From: Psococerastis gibbosa
Taxonomy: Eukaryota; Arthropoda; Insecta; Psocodea; Psocidae
Length of the DNA: 64,000 bases
Direction: 5' to 3'
Assembly (NCBI GenBank): GCA_963971405.1
Contig: OZ020490.1
Coordinates: forward strand, 25,259,464-25,323,463
Below the pieces are notes generated by a model. That model saw only the letters and a program-made list of their open reading frames with translations, was not told where the DNA came from and did no database searches. This document shows, piece after piece, positions 12,201 through 23,453 of this stretch (positions within the stretch are counted from its first letter, which is position 1; every line of letters begins with the position of its first letter). A program made the position numbers and the translations under genes.

Positions 12201-12391
12201 ACTTTGATGAATTGATATCGCTTAGATTTTGAAATTTTGGTTTCGTGCTGTTGATAAATGGAGATTTAGTCAGTGACGTTGAATGAGGCAAAGTATGCCT
12301 CTAGAGCCTAGAGAAGTTTACTGTGGATATAGCTTAAATAAATAATTTCACTCTTATTTTTTAGGATTTCCATAGATGATGATAATATTCC
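9290..12391. other. Intron segment without recognised elements
   Basis: 9.3-10.7 kb is AT-rich and featureless. 10.78-11.15 kb is GC-rich and looks single-copy; it contains a 60-codon frame at 10963-11145 with no recognised motif. A (GA)n tract lies at 11640-11652 and a C run at 12112. Confidence 0.6.
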
Positions 12392-12892
12392 CATAGATGA
12401 TGAACCTAAGTTGCAGGTGTCTCGTCCATAATAGAATCAGGATCCAGAAACAATGTAGATAAATATTGGGTGTATTCTGATTTCGCCAACTCTGATTGGT
12501 GATTAAATAAAACGCATCTGAAGAAGTTTGATCGTCTATCAGCGCTTTTAGATAAAAATTCCATAGATGATGAACCTAAGCTGCAGGTGTCTTGTCCATA
12601 CTGGAATCAGGATCCAGAAACAATGTAGATAAATATTGGGTGTATTTAGATTTCGCCGATCCTGATTGGTGATTAAATAAACCGCATGCGAACAAGTTTG
12701 ATCGTCTTTTAGATAATATTTCCATAGATGATGAACCTTAGTTAAAGATGTCCCATCCATGCACGAATCAGGATCCGGAAACAATGTAGATAAATATCGG
12801 GTGTATTCAGATTTCGCCGATCCAGATTGGTGATTAAATAAAAATCATCCGAACAAGTTTGATCGTCTATGAACACTTTTAGATAGTCATCT
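12392..12892. repeat. Tandem repeat, three units of 160-170 bp
   Basis: Units start at catagatgatgaacc, positions 12392, 12562 and 12723. Each holds atcaggatcc, gaaacaatgtagataaat and a gattggtgattaaataaa block. A partial start is at 12371. Confidence 0.93.
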
Positions 12893-13206
12893 TTGTTTTA
12901 ATACATTTGATGTTCGTTCCATCCATTCTTCATAGGATTGATTGACTGTCATCACTGTCATAGTTATCTTAGAGTACATAACAAAAGCACTATGCATTAC
13001 GGAGTACAACACTGTGTGTCTGTGCGTGACAATAAATGTGCTGGTAGTGACAGTATTGTATACATTAACACAGTATACCAAGGCTACAGTCATATTGTCG
13101 ACCTAATAGTTTTGAAACACTTAAAACAATGGTCTATTAATTGTTTTCTAGATATAATTATCGTTTGCCCGAGAGACCACAAATGACTAAAACCCTGTTA
13201 TTATTG

Positions 13207-13462
13207 ACGTGCAAAATCAGGCAGAGATGGAGGGACAGAGGGAGTGGCGAATCCGTAGAAATGATGAGCTCTACGCGATATACCGAGAACCTACGATAGT
13301 AGCCGAAATCAAGAGATCAAGAAATCACAGATGGCTAGGGCACGTGGAACGAATGCCAGACAATAGGGCTACAAGAACAGCCTTACATAGGTGCCCCAAG
13401 GGAGAAGACGAGTGGGACGACTACGGATGCGATGGCTGGACGATGTCGAGGTGGATCTGGTA
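13207..13462 (+). pseudogene. LINE reverse-transcriptase C-terminus fragment
   Basis: Reads EWRIRRNDELYAIYREPTIV, then RWLGHVERMPDNRA, homologous to 417-800. 5'-truncated. 13.47-14.85 kb to its right holds a C run (13685) and otherwise nothing recognised. Confidence 0.85.
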
Positions 13463-14850
13463 ACCTTATTACTGTCACTAGTGACGAAATATTGGATGAA
13501 ATGGCCAGAACTAATAGAAAGCTCGTTTTGGAACCTTTTTATTAGTGATAAAAGGTTATTTTAATATTACTTTTTAATTGCCTTTCACTTCTGGGACAAG
13601 GTAACATTCAATTGGATTTATGTGGGCAATTCGAGTCGTCCGTATACGTAATTGGGCAAATTGTTGTTTATAGACGTTGCATGAAAGGCGGACCCCCCCC
13701 CCCCCCAAAAAAAAACATTCTGTAATCTGGCTACGCCACTGGGCAAGGTCATCATCAACTTATACGTACTCTGATACATCGTCGGGATTGCGGCGACAAA
13801 AATTAAGAAGTAAAATATGAAAGTATTGCACATTCCTCTTTGGACTGACTGTTTTCATTGTAGCAATCAAAGAATGTGTTTCCAGGGGATTCAAAATTAA
13901 GCTTCAAAAGAAGTGGGAGGGGGTAAGTGGGGAGGGGCATTGTAAACGGGGCCCTCTATCCCAGATTCTGCATTATCCCCCGGAAGTTAGATTATTCTTT
14001 ATAACCACATGCGGTGACTTTTTGTGTTGTCAGGAACCCACCCAATCGTAAGCGAAACATGAGTTCTTTAGTGGGCAGAAGCCCCACTCGTTTCCGGAGA
14101 TGTGTCTTTTCTGGGTTTATGTTTGAATAATTTTATTATACTATTATTTATATGACAACGGGTTTTATGCAGATGACAGGAGGTCGTGTGCATGAAGGGG
14201 GTCGGCTAATGCACTTTATATTAGATTAACTTATATGAGTAGCTCTCAGCGCCATACTTGAGAGACCCATTTCCTTGATCATCATTTGGGGCGAAGCAAC
14301 ACGACTAGCTAGGGCTGAGCTGTAGGCAACCAACGGGGTGGCGGTGGCTAACGCATATAATGGTGGCTAGCGACGAATGTAACGAATAAGCAGTCCTCGA
14401 CAAAGCAGCGGCATAATCGGAGGGTGTGGTGGCAAGTCTAGTGGTGCAGACTTGTCTAGAAAAAGCCACCGTAGCCCAAGGATGACTATGTGACGAGGCG
14501 ACTCGCTGCCACCACTAAATGAGCAACCACTACTAGGGCACTCTTTTGTCCTGGGGTTGGGCCCCGAAGGTGGTGGAACTCAATGAAGAGTCAACGGCAT
14601 GAAGATGCAGAAGGCAACGGGAAACCACTGCAATACAATTCTCTAGTGCAGTCATCATGACTATGTATAGATTCGATGCTCTACATACTTGACTTTCTTT
14701 TGGGGAGCTAGAAGTGCATTCAAGGGATATGAGAAAACCAGAAGTGACGGTAGGCAAGACGCTGGACATCTGTCATCTATGGAGTATGTCGGGTAGTAGA
14801 AGAGTATCAAGCAAATCTGGATTTTAGTTTATAAAGGCCCAGGCTAAACT

Positions 14851-15204
14851 TCTTCTTTTCTTTTCTAACGCCTACTTTCAGCCTTTCTGCTTTAAGCAAC
14901 CCTGTCAGCCTGGCGGGGGGGGGGGGGGGTTAGTCTGTTTATTAACTTGAGGCACCCTAAATAGGGGAGTTGAATGACAAGGAGAACCTCCAGATTATAG
15001 TAGATTCCGAACCACTTGGGGAACATGGTAAAGTCACACGTTTAAATCGGAGGTGACTAGGACTCGACACTCCCGCAGACTGACTGGTATAGTCTCAGTG
15101 CGTTATCATGTCCCACCATGTTCCCCTGCCAACACACACTACCAAGTTTGCCGCAGTTTGAAACATGTTCTGCTTTGTGGATTCAACTTGGTAAGGCCGT
15201 TGGC
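14851..15204 (-). mobile_element. Full-length 5S-derived SINE
   Basis: Starts on the minus strand at 15204 with GCCAACGGCCTTACCAAGTT. From memory the insect 5S rRNA start is GCCAACGACCATACCACGCT, so 16 of 20 match. Further in, AACTTGGTAGTGTG and GGGGAACATGGTG resemble the 5S C-box region. The tail is A-rich with (GAAAA) at the left edge. TSD GGCTAAACT at 14842-14850 and 15202-15210, the GGC overlapping the element start. The internal G run (about 14915) is part of the family. Confidence 0.85.
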
Positions 15205-15469
15205 TAAACTGGAAATGAGTCAATGGAAAATTGTCACAATCTGTGGAGGACATCAACTGGACATGTGTCGGCCGATGAAAGATAGTGAAATCGGTTTTCA
15301 ACAGGCTTCTAATAGGGTGTCAAGTCACAAGTGGTGAAGTGGATATTCTTCCATCTACTAGTATTAAGGGATGAAATGATGTTATCAGTTGCCGCTAAAT
15401 CCCCCTGGATTGTCGCCTATGGGATATGGGTCACAGCATGTTAAGTAGTTGAATGTCTATTCAAATCTC

Positions 15470-15662
15470 AAGACATATAGAGTAGTGGTACAGACTCCGA
15501 CTTTCACCCGAAAGGTTGTTGGTTCGAGTCCCACACTTGCTAAATTTTCTGGCCATGCATGAGTCCATGTAAAGCAGGCGGTCCCGGGCCTTCCTATAGT
15601 TGAGTTTAAGAGAGGGCTTTACAACCCTAACTCCGCTAGGTTGGCTTCGTAATAGAACAAAA
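15470..15662 (+). mobile_element. tRNA-Glu-derived SINE, full copy
   Basis: The head has TAGAGTAGTGGTA (A-box-like), then GACTTTCACCC, the anticodon-loop region of tRNA-Glu with TTC, then box B GGTTCGAGTCC at 15521-15531. The tRNA-unrelated body has GTAAAGCAGGCGGTCCCGGG, and the tail block is CTCCGCTAGGTTGGCTTCGT. Confidence 0.9.
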
Positions 15663-16266
15663 TGTCAACATTCATTTATTTAATCTGAAAGTGTGAGAGA
15701 TTTCAGTGCGTGTTGATGAGTCGTATAATATATTTTCCAGATTAAAATAATCCATTGTTTGTGAGGATAATCACACTCCTTTTTCCTGCGGGTGCCGATT
15801 TTTTGGGGTTTATCAAAACTGGAGCTACAGCAACACTAAGTTAAGTTGAATTGAAAGGCTGTGAGACTCTTGTTTAGCTGTGCTAATGGGGAAAATCATT
15901 AAATCTTTGAGATAAACAGTGCCAGATCAACCCTTGTGGGGGCCCCCTATCTACAATTTTTCATTAAAAAGAGAAAACCGTAGTTGGCTGCCTAACCGTA
16001 TTGGTTAGTTGACTATCCGTCCAGCTTTCGTTTGAAGATTCTTTTTATGCCAACAGAACAGCACAAAAACATAAAATTAGTGCCACTTTACCCCGCCAAT
16101 TTCAAAAGTTCTTATATTTTTAATTTTTTGTTATTATTATTTTTTTTTTAGAAATTTACGATAAAATTTTGGTTGCGTCTATTGTGGGGGCCCTTTTTTA
16201 ACGGTTTTTGTCTGGGGCCGGGGACAGGGCCTCATGGTTAATCCGGCACTGAGATAAAAAAAAGTA

Positions 16267-16386
16267 CACTTGCTACATTTTCTGGCCATGCTTCGGAGGG
16301 CATGTAAAGCAGGCGGTTCCGAGCCTTCCTAGTTGAGTGTAAGAGAGGGCTTTATAACTCCGCTAGGTTGGCTTAGTAATAGAACG
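16267..16386 (+). mobile_element. tRNA-Glu SINE, body only
   Basis: Carries the body and tail blocks (AAAGCAGGCGG, CTCCGCTAGGTTGGC) but lacks the tRNA head, so it is 5'-truncated. Confidence 0.85.
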
Positions 16387-16779
16387 AAAAAAGTTCTTAT
16401 TTATTTTAAATAAGAGGCCTTCTATAGCAACCTTGTAGCAGTTGTCTCCGTTCTTCAATAGACCCTATAGCACTCTTTCATACGTCACGTGGTCCCTCCA
16501 GCTGTAGAGGTATATAAAGAAGAAGAATAGGAACAAAAACAAAGTAACAAGGCATCCTTGAAGTATCCAAGGATATATAACTGGGGAGACAGGTTTGAAG
16601 GCTTGAAGCAGAGGAAGCTAAAAGAAGCAACAGTCATGGCCCTGAATATACTGATCCCATGTGAGTCAGCCCATTATGACATTAGACACGAAGTAGTTGG
16701 TTCGGGAAAAAGTGAAGTTCAAGTAGAATTTTCAAACTAGTGCAAACTCTGGGATTGCATTTCAATCCGGTGAACGGTA

Positions 16780-16789
16780 GTTCGAATCC
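16780..16789 (+). promoter_or_regulatory. Box-B-like motif
   Basis: GTTCGAATCC. Just upstream, GGATT and AATCC (16752-16767) can form a 5-bp anticodon-like stem around a 6-7 nt loop. Probably a tRNA-like remnant; the T stem is poor. Confidence 0.35.
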
Positions 16790-16884
16790 TCAAAGGGATC
16801 GGATTTACTCAATAATTCAGAGTAGAATACAAGAGCAATGAGTCAATGCCTGTAGTCCAAAAACCATCAGTCCATCTCAGGACT

Positions 16885-16925
16885 TAGCCTGATGATGGGA
16901 GTAGCATCCACTCCCGAAACGTCAC
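16885..16925 (+). ncRNA. Hammerhead-ribozyme-like motif
   Basis: CTGATGA at 16889-16895, a perfect 6-bp stem II (GGGAGT 16897-16902 / ACTCCC 16910-16915, loop AGCATCC), then GAAA at 16916-16919 and CGTC, the last three a GUC cleavage triplet (16921-16923). The strict core order CUGAUGA-stem II-GAAA with GUC is met, apart from one extra U before stem II. Stem III is minimal, as in hammerheads of Penelope-like elements. Stem I pairing is weak, so activity is doubtful. Confidence 0.5.
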
Positions 16926-17051
16926 CCTCTTCCCCTGGCAATGGGCTCTGCCCTAATTATTCGAAGACTATGAGGCTCATGTCTCCAGTGACTATTAACA
17001 CAGCAGGCAATGTAAGTCCAACTAACCCTTTGTTAAATAATATTTGACTCA

Positions 17052-17258
<207 letters not shown>

Positions 17259-17312
17259 TCAAACACGGGCTATCTTCTACCAAACGTCGTCTAGCACAAT
17301 GGCATAGTTATA

Positions 17313-17497
17313 CAAGGCCGTGCCCAGGTTTTGATTTCGGGGGGGGGGGGGAGAGTCCAAAAAAAAATTTACGTAATTTATTAAAGATTTAATGGATAAA
17401 TTCTTCAAACCATACAGGTTTACATACAAAAATTTATTTCGGGAGGGGGGGGGGCGGTTTCCGAACCCCATAGACCACCCCCCTGGGGACGGCCATG
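17313..17497. mobile_element. G-run hAT MITE (CAAGGCCGTGCCC family), copy 2
   Basis: 185 bp with perfect 8-bp TSD TAGTTATA at 17305-17312 and 17498-17505. Termini CAAGGCCGTGCCCAGG and a slightly altered complement. G runs at 17339 and about 17444. It lies just upstream of the Pax exon at 17218. Confidence 0.92.
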
Positions 17498-18286
17498 TAG
17501 TTATATGAAACTCAAAATTATTTGGGTCGGTTTCATTCAGCTAAGATTGGATCCAGAGAGAGGACAGGTTCAAAAGTTCGATTACTACTCGATTGGGTTT
17601 CGCGGGTTTATTTGAAATTCTTTGAATTCAATTGAAAACGATTTTATTGAAAAACAAAACAAATCAAAAGGCGAACAATAAGATTATAAAGTTTAAAATG
17701 TTGTATTAATTATTGATAGCTGCTTAAAATTAAATAGAGAAGAAACAAGATAGGAAGAGAGAAAAAAAAGAAAAAGAAGGATGGGGGGGGGGTTAAAATA
17801 TATACGGGGGTGGAGGAGGGGGAATCCATTGTCGTCACCATTATAAGACTGGAGAGAGTCTCTTGGAATATAAACATTAAAACCTTATTGATTATATCTA
17901 GTTTAAATTCCCCGCACTTTTTTATACTGTTTAAATACATCAAAGAACCCCAGTTCTATCTAGTCACTCGTCACATATTTAAAGGGGGGGGGGGGGCAGA
18001 TCAAACCAACCACTTGATGACGCAGTATAATCCGTAAACGACCTGAAAGCGTGTTTCAAACTTGGAAACACACTTTCAGATGCGGAGTACTCAGAGCTTT
18101 TAAATCAAGCAACTCCTGCCGTGAAAGTAACAGTTTCGGATTAACCACTGTGGGGGCCGTGGGCACAAGATGTGTGGGGGCCGTAGGTGCCAACTCCTCC
18201 AAAATGCATAAATGCTAAATGCATAAAAAAAATTTCCCGCCAATGTCAAAACTTTGTTGGGAAATTATTGTTTTCAATTTTTAATT

Positions 18287-18323
18287 ATTATTATTATTAT
18301 TATTATTATTTTTTTTTTTTTTT
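18287..18323. repeat. (ATT)n and poly-T microsatellite
   Basis: ATT repeats run into a T tract. 17.5-18.87 kb otherwise has G runs at 17784 and 17986 and no recognised gene. Confidence 0.9.
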
Positions 18324-18872
18324 GCAAAAAATTGTGTAGCCGGTATTTTAGGCATTTCTGCGGAGGCCATGGGCCTGTGCTCCATAAGTGCCCATGGGTT
18401 AATCCGGCACTGTTTGTAATTCTATCAAATCGACCACAACTATTGAACTTTTTCTCTTTTCTAAACCTTTTTAAAATTTAAATGCTGCGAAGATTGTTAA
18501 ATTTATGGGGCGGCGTCAGAAGCTAGTCTGCCTATACCCCCGTTTCCCCCTCCACTCTATCCGGAATAGGAAGGAGCAGGTAATATCTCATTACACGTCC
18601 TGTAGTGACTAATAACTCAAATTATAACGACGAACTGCTTCCTGAGGCCGTGCCCGCAGCAGCCGTTCTGCTCTTTAAACCGGTTCTACAGCATCTGTTA
18701 GCCACCTGAATGCTGCGGCAACGTTGCTAAGCAGGTCTGTCTCAATCAGCGGTATTCATCAAAGGAAACCCTTTTACTATTTTACAAATTTGGAGCGAAT
18801 AAAATGAATTAAATTGCGGTTACATAGGATATTGTAAATATGCACAGTGACTCGTATTTGCAGCAATATTAT

Positions 18873-19229
18873 GGCGATTCGGGATTAACGTAACACGGGG
18901 GTTTATTCAATTGTTTAAAACAAATGAGTGAAAAATGCGCGGGAAATTCAAATTGATAAATTAATCATCTGCTATATTGTTGGTGAGTTTTTAATTTTTT
19001 CTCCCTTAGATGTAGCCACATTACTTAAAATTCTTATTATATTTCAAAATTCTACCTGTACATTTTCATGTTTATCAGTATTTCCTTCAATAATAATAAT
19101 AATTCCAATAATTTATTAATTTAAATTTCCTGCTCATATTTTAACACCGTGACACCTTACTAATGTGGCATTAAAAAATAAACCCCGGTATTATATATAC
19201 ACCCCGATGTCACGTTAATCCCTAATCGC
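18873..19229. mobile_element. MITE family E, copy 1
   Basis: Starts GGCGATTCGGGATTAACG and ends cgttaatccctaatcgc, imperfect inverted termini, with an internal cggggtttatt block. About 360 bp, similar throughout to 39692-40064. Confidence 0.8.
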
Positions 19230-19232
19230 TGT

Positions 19233-19400
19233 ATTTGGTTAAATCATGCTTTCGCCTGGTACATTGCGTCAATGGTTAGCTTGTTTCAGCTTGTCCATTA
19301 TCGCTTGTAGCCGTTGTAGGTTGACATTGAGGATATATAGCTGTTTTCCAATAGCAAAAAATTGATACGGAAACAATATAAATAATTTAGTAGTGGGTCG
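19233..19400 (+). repeat. Interspersed repeat C, partial copy
   Basis: Shares tcatgctttcgcctg, cagcttgtccattatcgctt and gatacggaaacaata with copies at 37.66-38.04, 45.06, 50.16 and 58.83 kb. Class not recognised. Confidence 0.75.
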
Positions 19401-19659
19401 ATGTGGTATATCGATTAAATTAGAGCGTTATCAATTTTTATTTATTATATTATTATTTAATTAAATCCGAAGCATTTAAATAGGTCACAAGTATGTTGGG
19501 GGGGGGGGGGGGCTCTAAGGAAACTGTAGACACCTAATATGTGTATTTTGGAGCACGTACGTCTTTTTATTTACAAAACGACACAGCTTCCTTATAATAA
19601 TACAGAAGAGATGAAGAGATAATAAATTATGTGAAATACATTGAGGACGTTGCCAACAA

Positions 19660-19885
19660 AAGGAGCTTCTGAAGTTATGAAAGATTTAGAACTCAGAATG
19701 TCTATATGATTCTCGATAATCCAATAGAAGATAGTATAGGACAGAGGGCTTACGGCAAAAGAAAAACATCCTGGTTGAAAACCCTGAGGCAGTGGTTTGG
19801 CAAGAGCGCGACTTCCCTTTTAAGAGCAGCAGTATCAGAATTCCAAACGCCATAATGATCGCCAATTTTCGATAGAAGAGGCATT
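19660..19885 (+). pseudogene. LINE C-terminal fragment (KRKTSWLKTLRQWFG type)
   Basis: Encodes AYGKRKTSWLKTLRQWFGKS and LLRAAVSEFQ, then stops near the standard PIFDRRG-like end. Typical of the last residues of another arthropod non-LTR ORF2. Ends with AGAAGAGGCATTTAAAGAAG. 19.9-20.6 kb shows nothing recognised. Confidence 0.75.
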
Positions 19886-20605
19886 TAAAGAAGATACGAT
19901 TCCGAGTATATTCACATACTCACATATTCACATATACACACATTTATAACTCCCTTAGCGAGTATAAGTAGTTGTTTTGATTGCAGAAACAAGTTTTTTT
20001 TTTAAAATTTAGGGTTTCTTTAATGTAATGAGGTGTGGGCCATCTCACATTTGAGGTATGGCCTCCTGACCACACATCAGCAAAAAAATCTCACCCATTT
20101 CACCAACGGAAAAAATGGTCCGATAGTGCAAAGGCAAGTGAGCGTGATATCCCTAGTCAGTGCTCGGGAAAGCGCGCCCAAATTCAAAATCAATAAGACC
20201 GGAAGCTGCAGTGAACCGGAAGTAAGCTCAGCGTGAGCGGTTCCACCCGCCATGCTCCCTCTCCCACCCCCCAGACGGGGAAGTTACGCATCAGTGCCAT
20301 CGGGTTTGTGACTCCCCGTAAACGTGCAGAATAGTATGATATAGCTGCGAAAAACAGCGCGGCTTTTTGGATTTGAGTTTCGGCGTGGATGGAATGAGCC
20401 CAGTTAGTAGGGCAGTGGCGTAACCCAGTGGGTAGGGAAATGGGCTATGGATAATTGAAAGTTAAAGGCGCGAGACTTATCATAAAAGGATTTTTTTTAG
20501 CTGGCCATTCCACCCAATGCTAATGGGTGCCTTACGTTCTCCAGTAGGGCATGTTCTTGACCATAACATTTCATGTGGAACAGGGCCTGATATTGGGGGT
20601 TCTCT

Positions 20606-20732
20606 ACCTGTCCTCAGAGGTGAAGGAGTCTGCCCTTAGGGTGCCTCAAGTTAATAAACAGACTCGCTCCCCCCGCCTGGCTGACAGGATTGCATAAAGC
20701 AGCAATGCTGAAAGCAGGCGTTGGAAAACCAT
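20606..20732 (+). mobile_element. 5S-derived SINE, 3' fragment
   Basis: Contains the 3' family blocks gtgcctcaagttaataaaca, gcctggctgacagg and gaaagcaggcgttgg. The 5S-like part is missing. A tRNA-Glu SINE abuts at 20733. Confidence 0.85.
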
Positions 20733-20894
20733 GTTCCTAAGCCAACCCAGTGGAGTTAGGGCTCCTATACTCAACTAGAGACCCGGAAACGTCTGCTTTA
20801 CATGCCCTTCTAAGCACGGTAATGCAGCGAGCGTGGGACTCGAACCAAAAACCATTCGGGTGAAAGTCCTTGCCACTACGCTACATGTCCTGAC
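20733..20894 (-). mobile_element. tRNA-Glu-derived SINE copy
   Basis: Minus-strand copy with degraded tail block at left and head at right (gtgggactcgaacc, the complement of box B). Confidence 0.85.
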
Positions 20895-21287
20895 AAAAAA
20901 TGTGGCAAAAAGCTTTCGGTAAGAGGCCAGCTGTGCGGACCACCATAGTCATAAAAGTCTTAATTGGACGAGTTGCCATAGCACAAAGCGCTTCTGTTCT
21001 TGCAGCTCTTTCGGCGGGTCCTCAGACGTCGCTCGAAATATACAGCTGATTTATGACTAGTAATGTCACAAGAACGCCGGGGTGATCTTCAAGAGTGGCA
21101 GGGAACTAGTCACCTGCTTTACGGAGGAGAATGCGCGCTTTATGCTCTAAATTTGGGTCGGCGTCTTTATGCTACTGAGCTCCTTTTTGGTTTTGTCTTT
21201 TCTATTTTAATAATTTTTCAATTTTGTGTAGCAATGAGCAGCGGTTGAATGTAAATTTAAATAAACCAAGGGACCCATATTTAATGG

Positions 21288-21462
21288 TTTCAAGTGGTTC
21301 GGAATCCACTATAATCAGGAGGTCCACCCTGTTAGTCAACTCCCCTTTCCCCGAGGTGAAAGAGTCTGCCCTTAGGGTGCCTCAAGTTAACAAACAGACT
21401 CACTCCACCAAGCTGACAGGGTTGCTTAAAGCAGAAATGCTGAAAGCAGGCGTTAGAAACAA
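21288..21462 (+). mobile_element. 5'-truncated 5S-family SINE with 12-bp TSD
   Basis: Flanked by perfect CATATTTAATGG at 21276-21287 and 21463-21474. Begins inside the family at tttcaagtggttcgg and ends at the short AAC tail. Truncation plus TSD shows LINE-assisted retroposition. Confidence 0.92.
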
Positions 21463-21928
21463 CATATTTAATGGATCAAATAGTCTATTGAAACAACGTT
21501 TGAGTGTGTAACAGGGGGGGGGGGAGAATTTAATTCAAAATCACCCGATTTTCTGCTGTTTACACAAAGTTGAATTTTTACAGGAAATATTGATCACAGA
21601 GCCATTAATGAGATTGAAGTGCCAACAATTAGAAGTAAATTTCCCCTACAATTTGTAGTACGATATATGACAATCACTAACACCGCCGCCTAGCCTCAGT
21701 TTTATGGAAAGCGTGGAATGTTTATTTTTTTTCAAGCTTTCCTTAACTGTGACCAAACCGTGCTCTAGATGGACCCATAATATTTTGTACTACTCATAAA
21801 AATGTAGGGGAACCTTTCTTCTGATTTATGAAATCTCTCTATATCAGCGTTTTACTTATGCAAAAAAAAAAACTGAAATAGTAGTAGGATTCATTCTTAA
21901 AATAGCCCATTACATTGAACATTTTCAT

Positions 21929-22637
21929 GTTGTTGTTTTTGTTTCTACCGCCTACTTTCAGCATTTCTGCTTTAAGCAACCCTGTCAGCCAGGCGGGGGG
22001 GAGCGAGTCTGTTTGTTAACTTGAGGCACCCTAAGGGCAGACTCTTTCACCTCGGGGGAAAGGGCAGTTGACTGACACTTTACTTTACTTTACTTTATCC
22101 AACGCCCGAACGTGGTAGTTCAACCATTCGTCGCCGAGCTTCCCAATAGCCGTTCACTTTACTTTACTTTACTTTATCCAACGCCCGAACGTGGTAGTTC
22201 AACCATTCGTCGCCGAGCTTCCCAATAGCCGTTCACCAAGTCATCGTTCGGGTAGGTGAGAGCCATGCAGTCCCTCAGGTGGTCTTCGTCCATTCTTCCA
22301 CCGTGACATGATGATCGGCGGCAAGGCCAATGCGGTGTAGGTGGGCCTGAAGGTAGTTATGGCCGGTATTGAGGCGGAATCTAGCAACAGCTTCAGTTGA
22401 CTGACAGGGTAGACCTCCTGATTATAGTAGATTCCGAACCACTTGAGGAACATGGTAAAGTCACACGATTAAATCGGAAGTGACCTGGACTCGACACGCA
22501 CGTAGACTGACTGGTATAGTCACAGCGCGTTATCATGTCCCACCATGTTCCCCTGTCAACGCTTTGCACACTACCAAGTTTGTCACAGTTTGAAACATGC
22601 TCTGCTCTAATGGATTCAACATAGTAACGTTGTTGGC
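21929..22637 (-). mobile_element. Full-length 5S-derived SINE split by a LINE fragment
   Basis: Perfect 16-bp TSD CATTGAACATTTTCAT at 21913-21928 and 22637-22652. The minus-strand 5' end is GCCAACAACGTTACTATG, starting exactly at the TSD; the 3' tail is (AAC)/A-rich. A 316-bp LINE piece (22078-22393) interrupts it. Without that and one 13-bp duplicate the element is about 380 bp. Confidence 0.92.
22078..22393 (-). pseudogene. 5'-truncated LINE inside a SINE, (TAAAG)n tail
   Basis: TSD CAGTTGACTGACA at 22065-22077 and 22394-22406. The minus strand encodes VARFRLNTGHNYLQAHLHRI, typical of the RNase-H-side end of arthropod LINE ORF2, with stops inside. The tail at the left edge is four TAAAG units. 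A 79-bp segment with the tail is tandemly duplicated (22078-22156, 22157-22235). Confidence 0.88.
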
Positions 22638-23429
22638 ATTGAACATTTTCATCAACTTCCTCATCCCAAAACTATAACGTCATGGCCTATATAGCATTTT
22701 TTTGACACCAAATTTTGGACACCACTGCGTATAAGATTTGACTGTGAACAAAGCTATATTGTTCCCTAATGAGACCACAGCTATGCCACCTACTGTCTAC
22801 CAATGAACTGTAGCAAAACAAAAAATCTTTGTGTACATAAAAACAATGACATATTTTGGCTCGAACGCATCCAGTTATCAAACATGGGTTTTATAATAGT
22901 GGTAGACAATCATTAATTTGTAGCCTAATTTATTTTATTTGTGCGTTGTTTCTCTTTTAAATAGACTATTCCGCGATTTATTTTTATTTTGAGCAGGAAA
23001 ATATTTTGCAAGTTTTAGCTGTAATGTGTAATGCTATCACTTTTACGTTTGACGCCGAAAAATTGTAGAAGTCCTGCATGCAAAATGTTTAATGACATGC
23101 CAGTGGAAATCAAAGTATTAAAAGGCAATGAAAAATTATTTAAGGCAGCAGTGAAAAAGCACATAACTAACCTCCCCGACCAAGATCTGCTGGCCATATT
23201 GTTTTAGTTTTTTAATTAACGCACTTTTTTGTATGTAACCTTTCAATTTTATTTATTTTTTGTTTTATAAGTGAAACTTTTAACATTTTAAGCACACATT
23301 AGGTACGACTGAATAATTTTAAGTTTGTAATTGTATATTTTAATTGTATCCCGGCAACACAAGTCCTCTTGAGGAACTTAAGGCCAGGATAACTAATGGT
23401 GTTTCTTAATTGTAGTTTTTTTCAAATAA

Positions 23430-23453
23430 ATATTCATTCATTCATTCATTCCT
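23430..23453. repeat. (ATTC)n microsatellite
   Basis: Tandem attc units. 22.65-23.75 kb otherwise has no recognised element or exon. Confidence 0.9.

Noticed and set aside
12392..12892. Coding repeats
   Set aside because: Frames are closed and unit lengths differ (170, 161); a simple tandem duplication.
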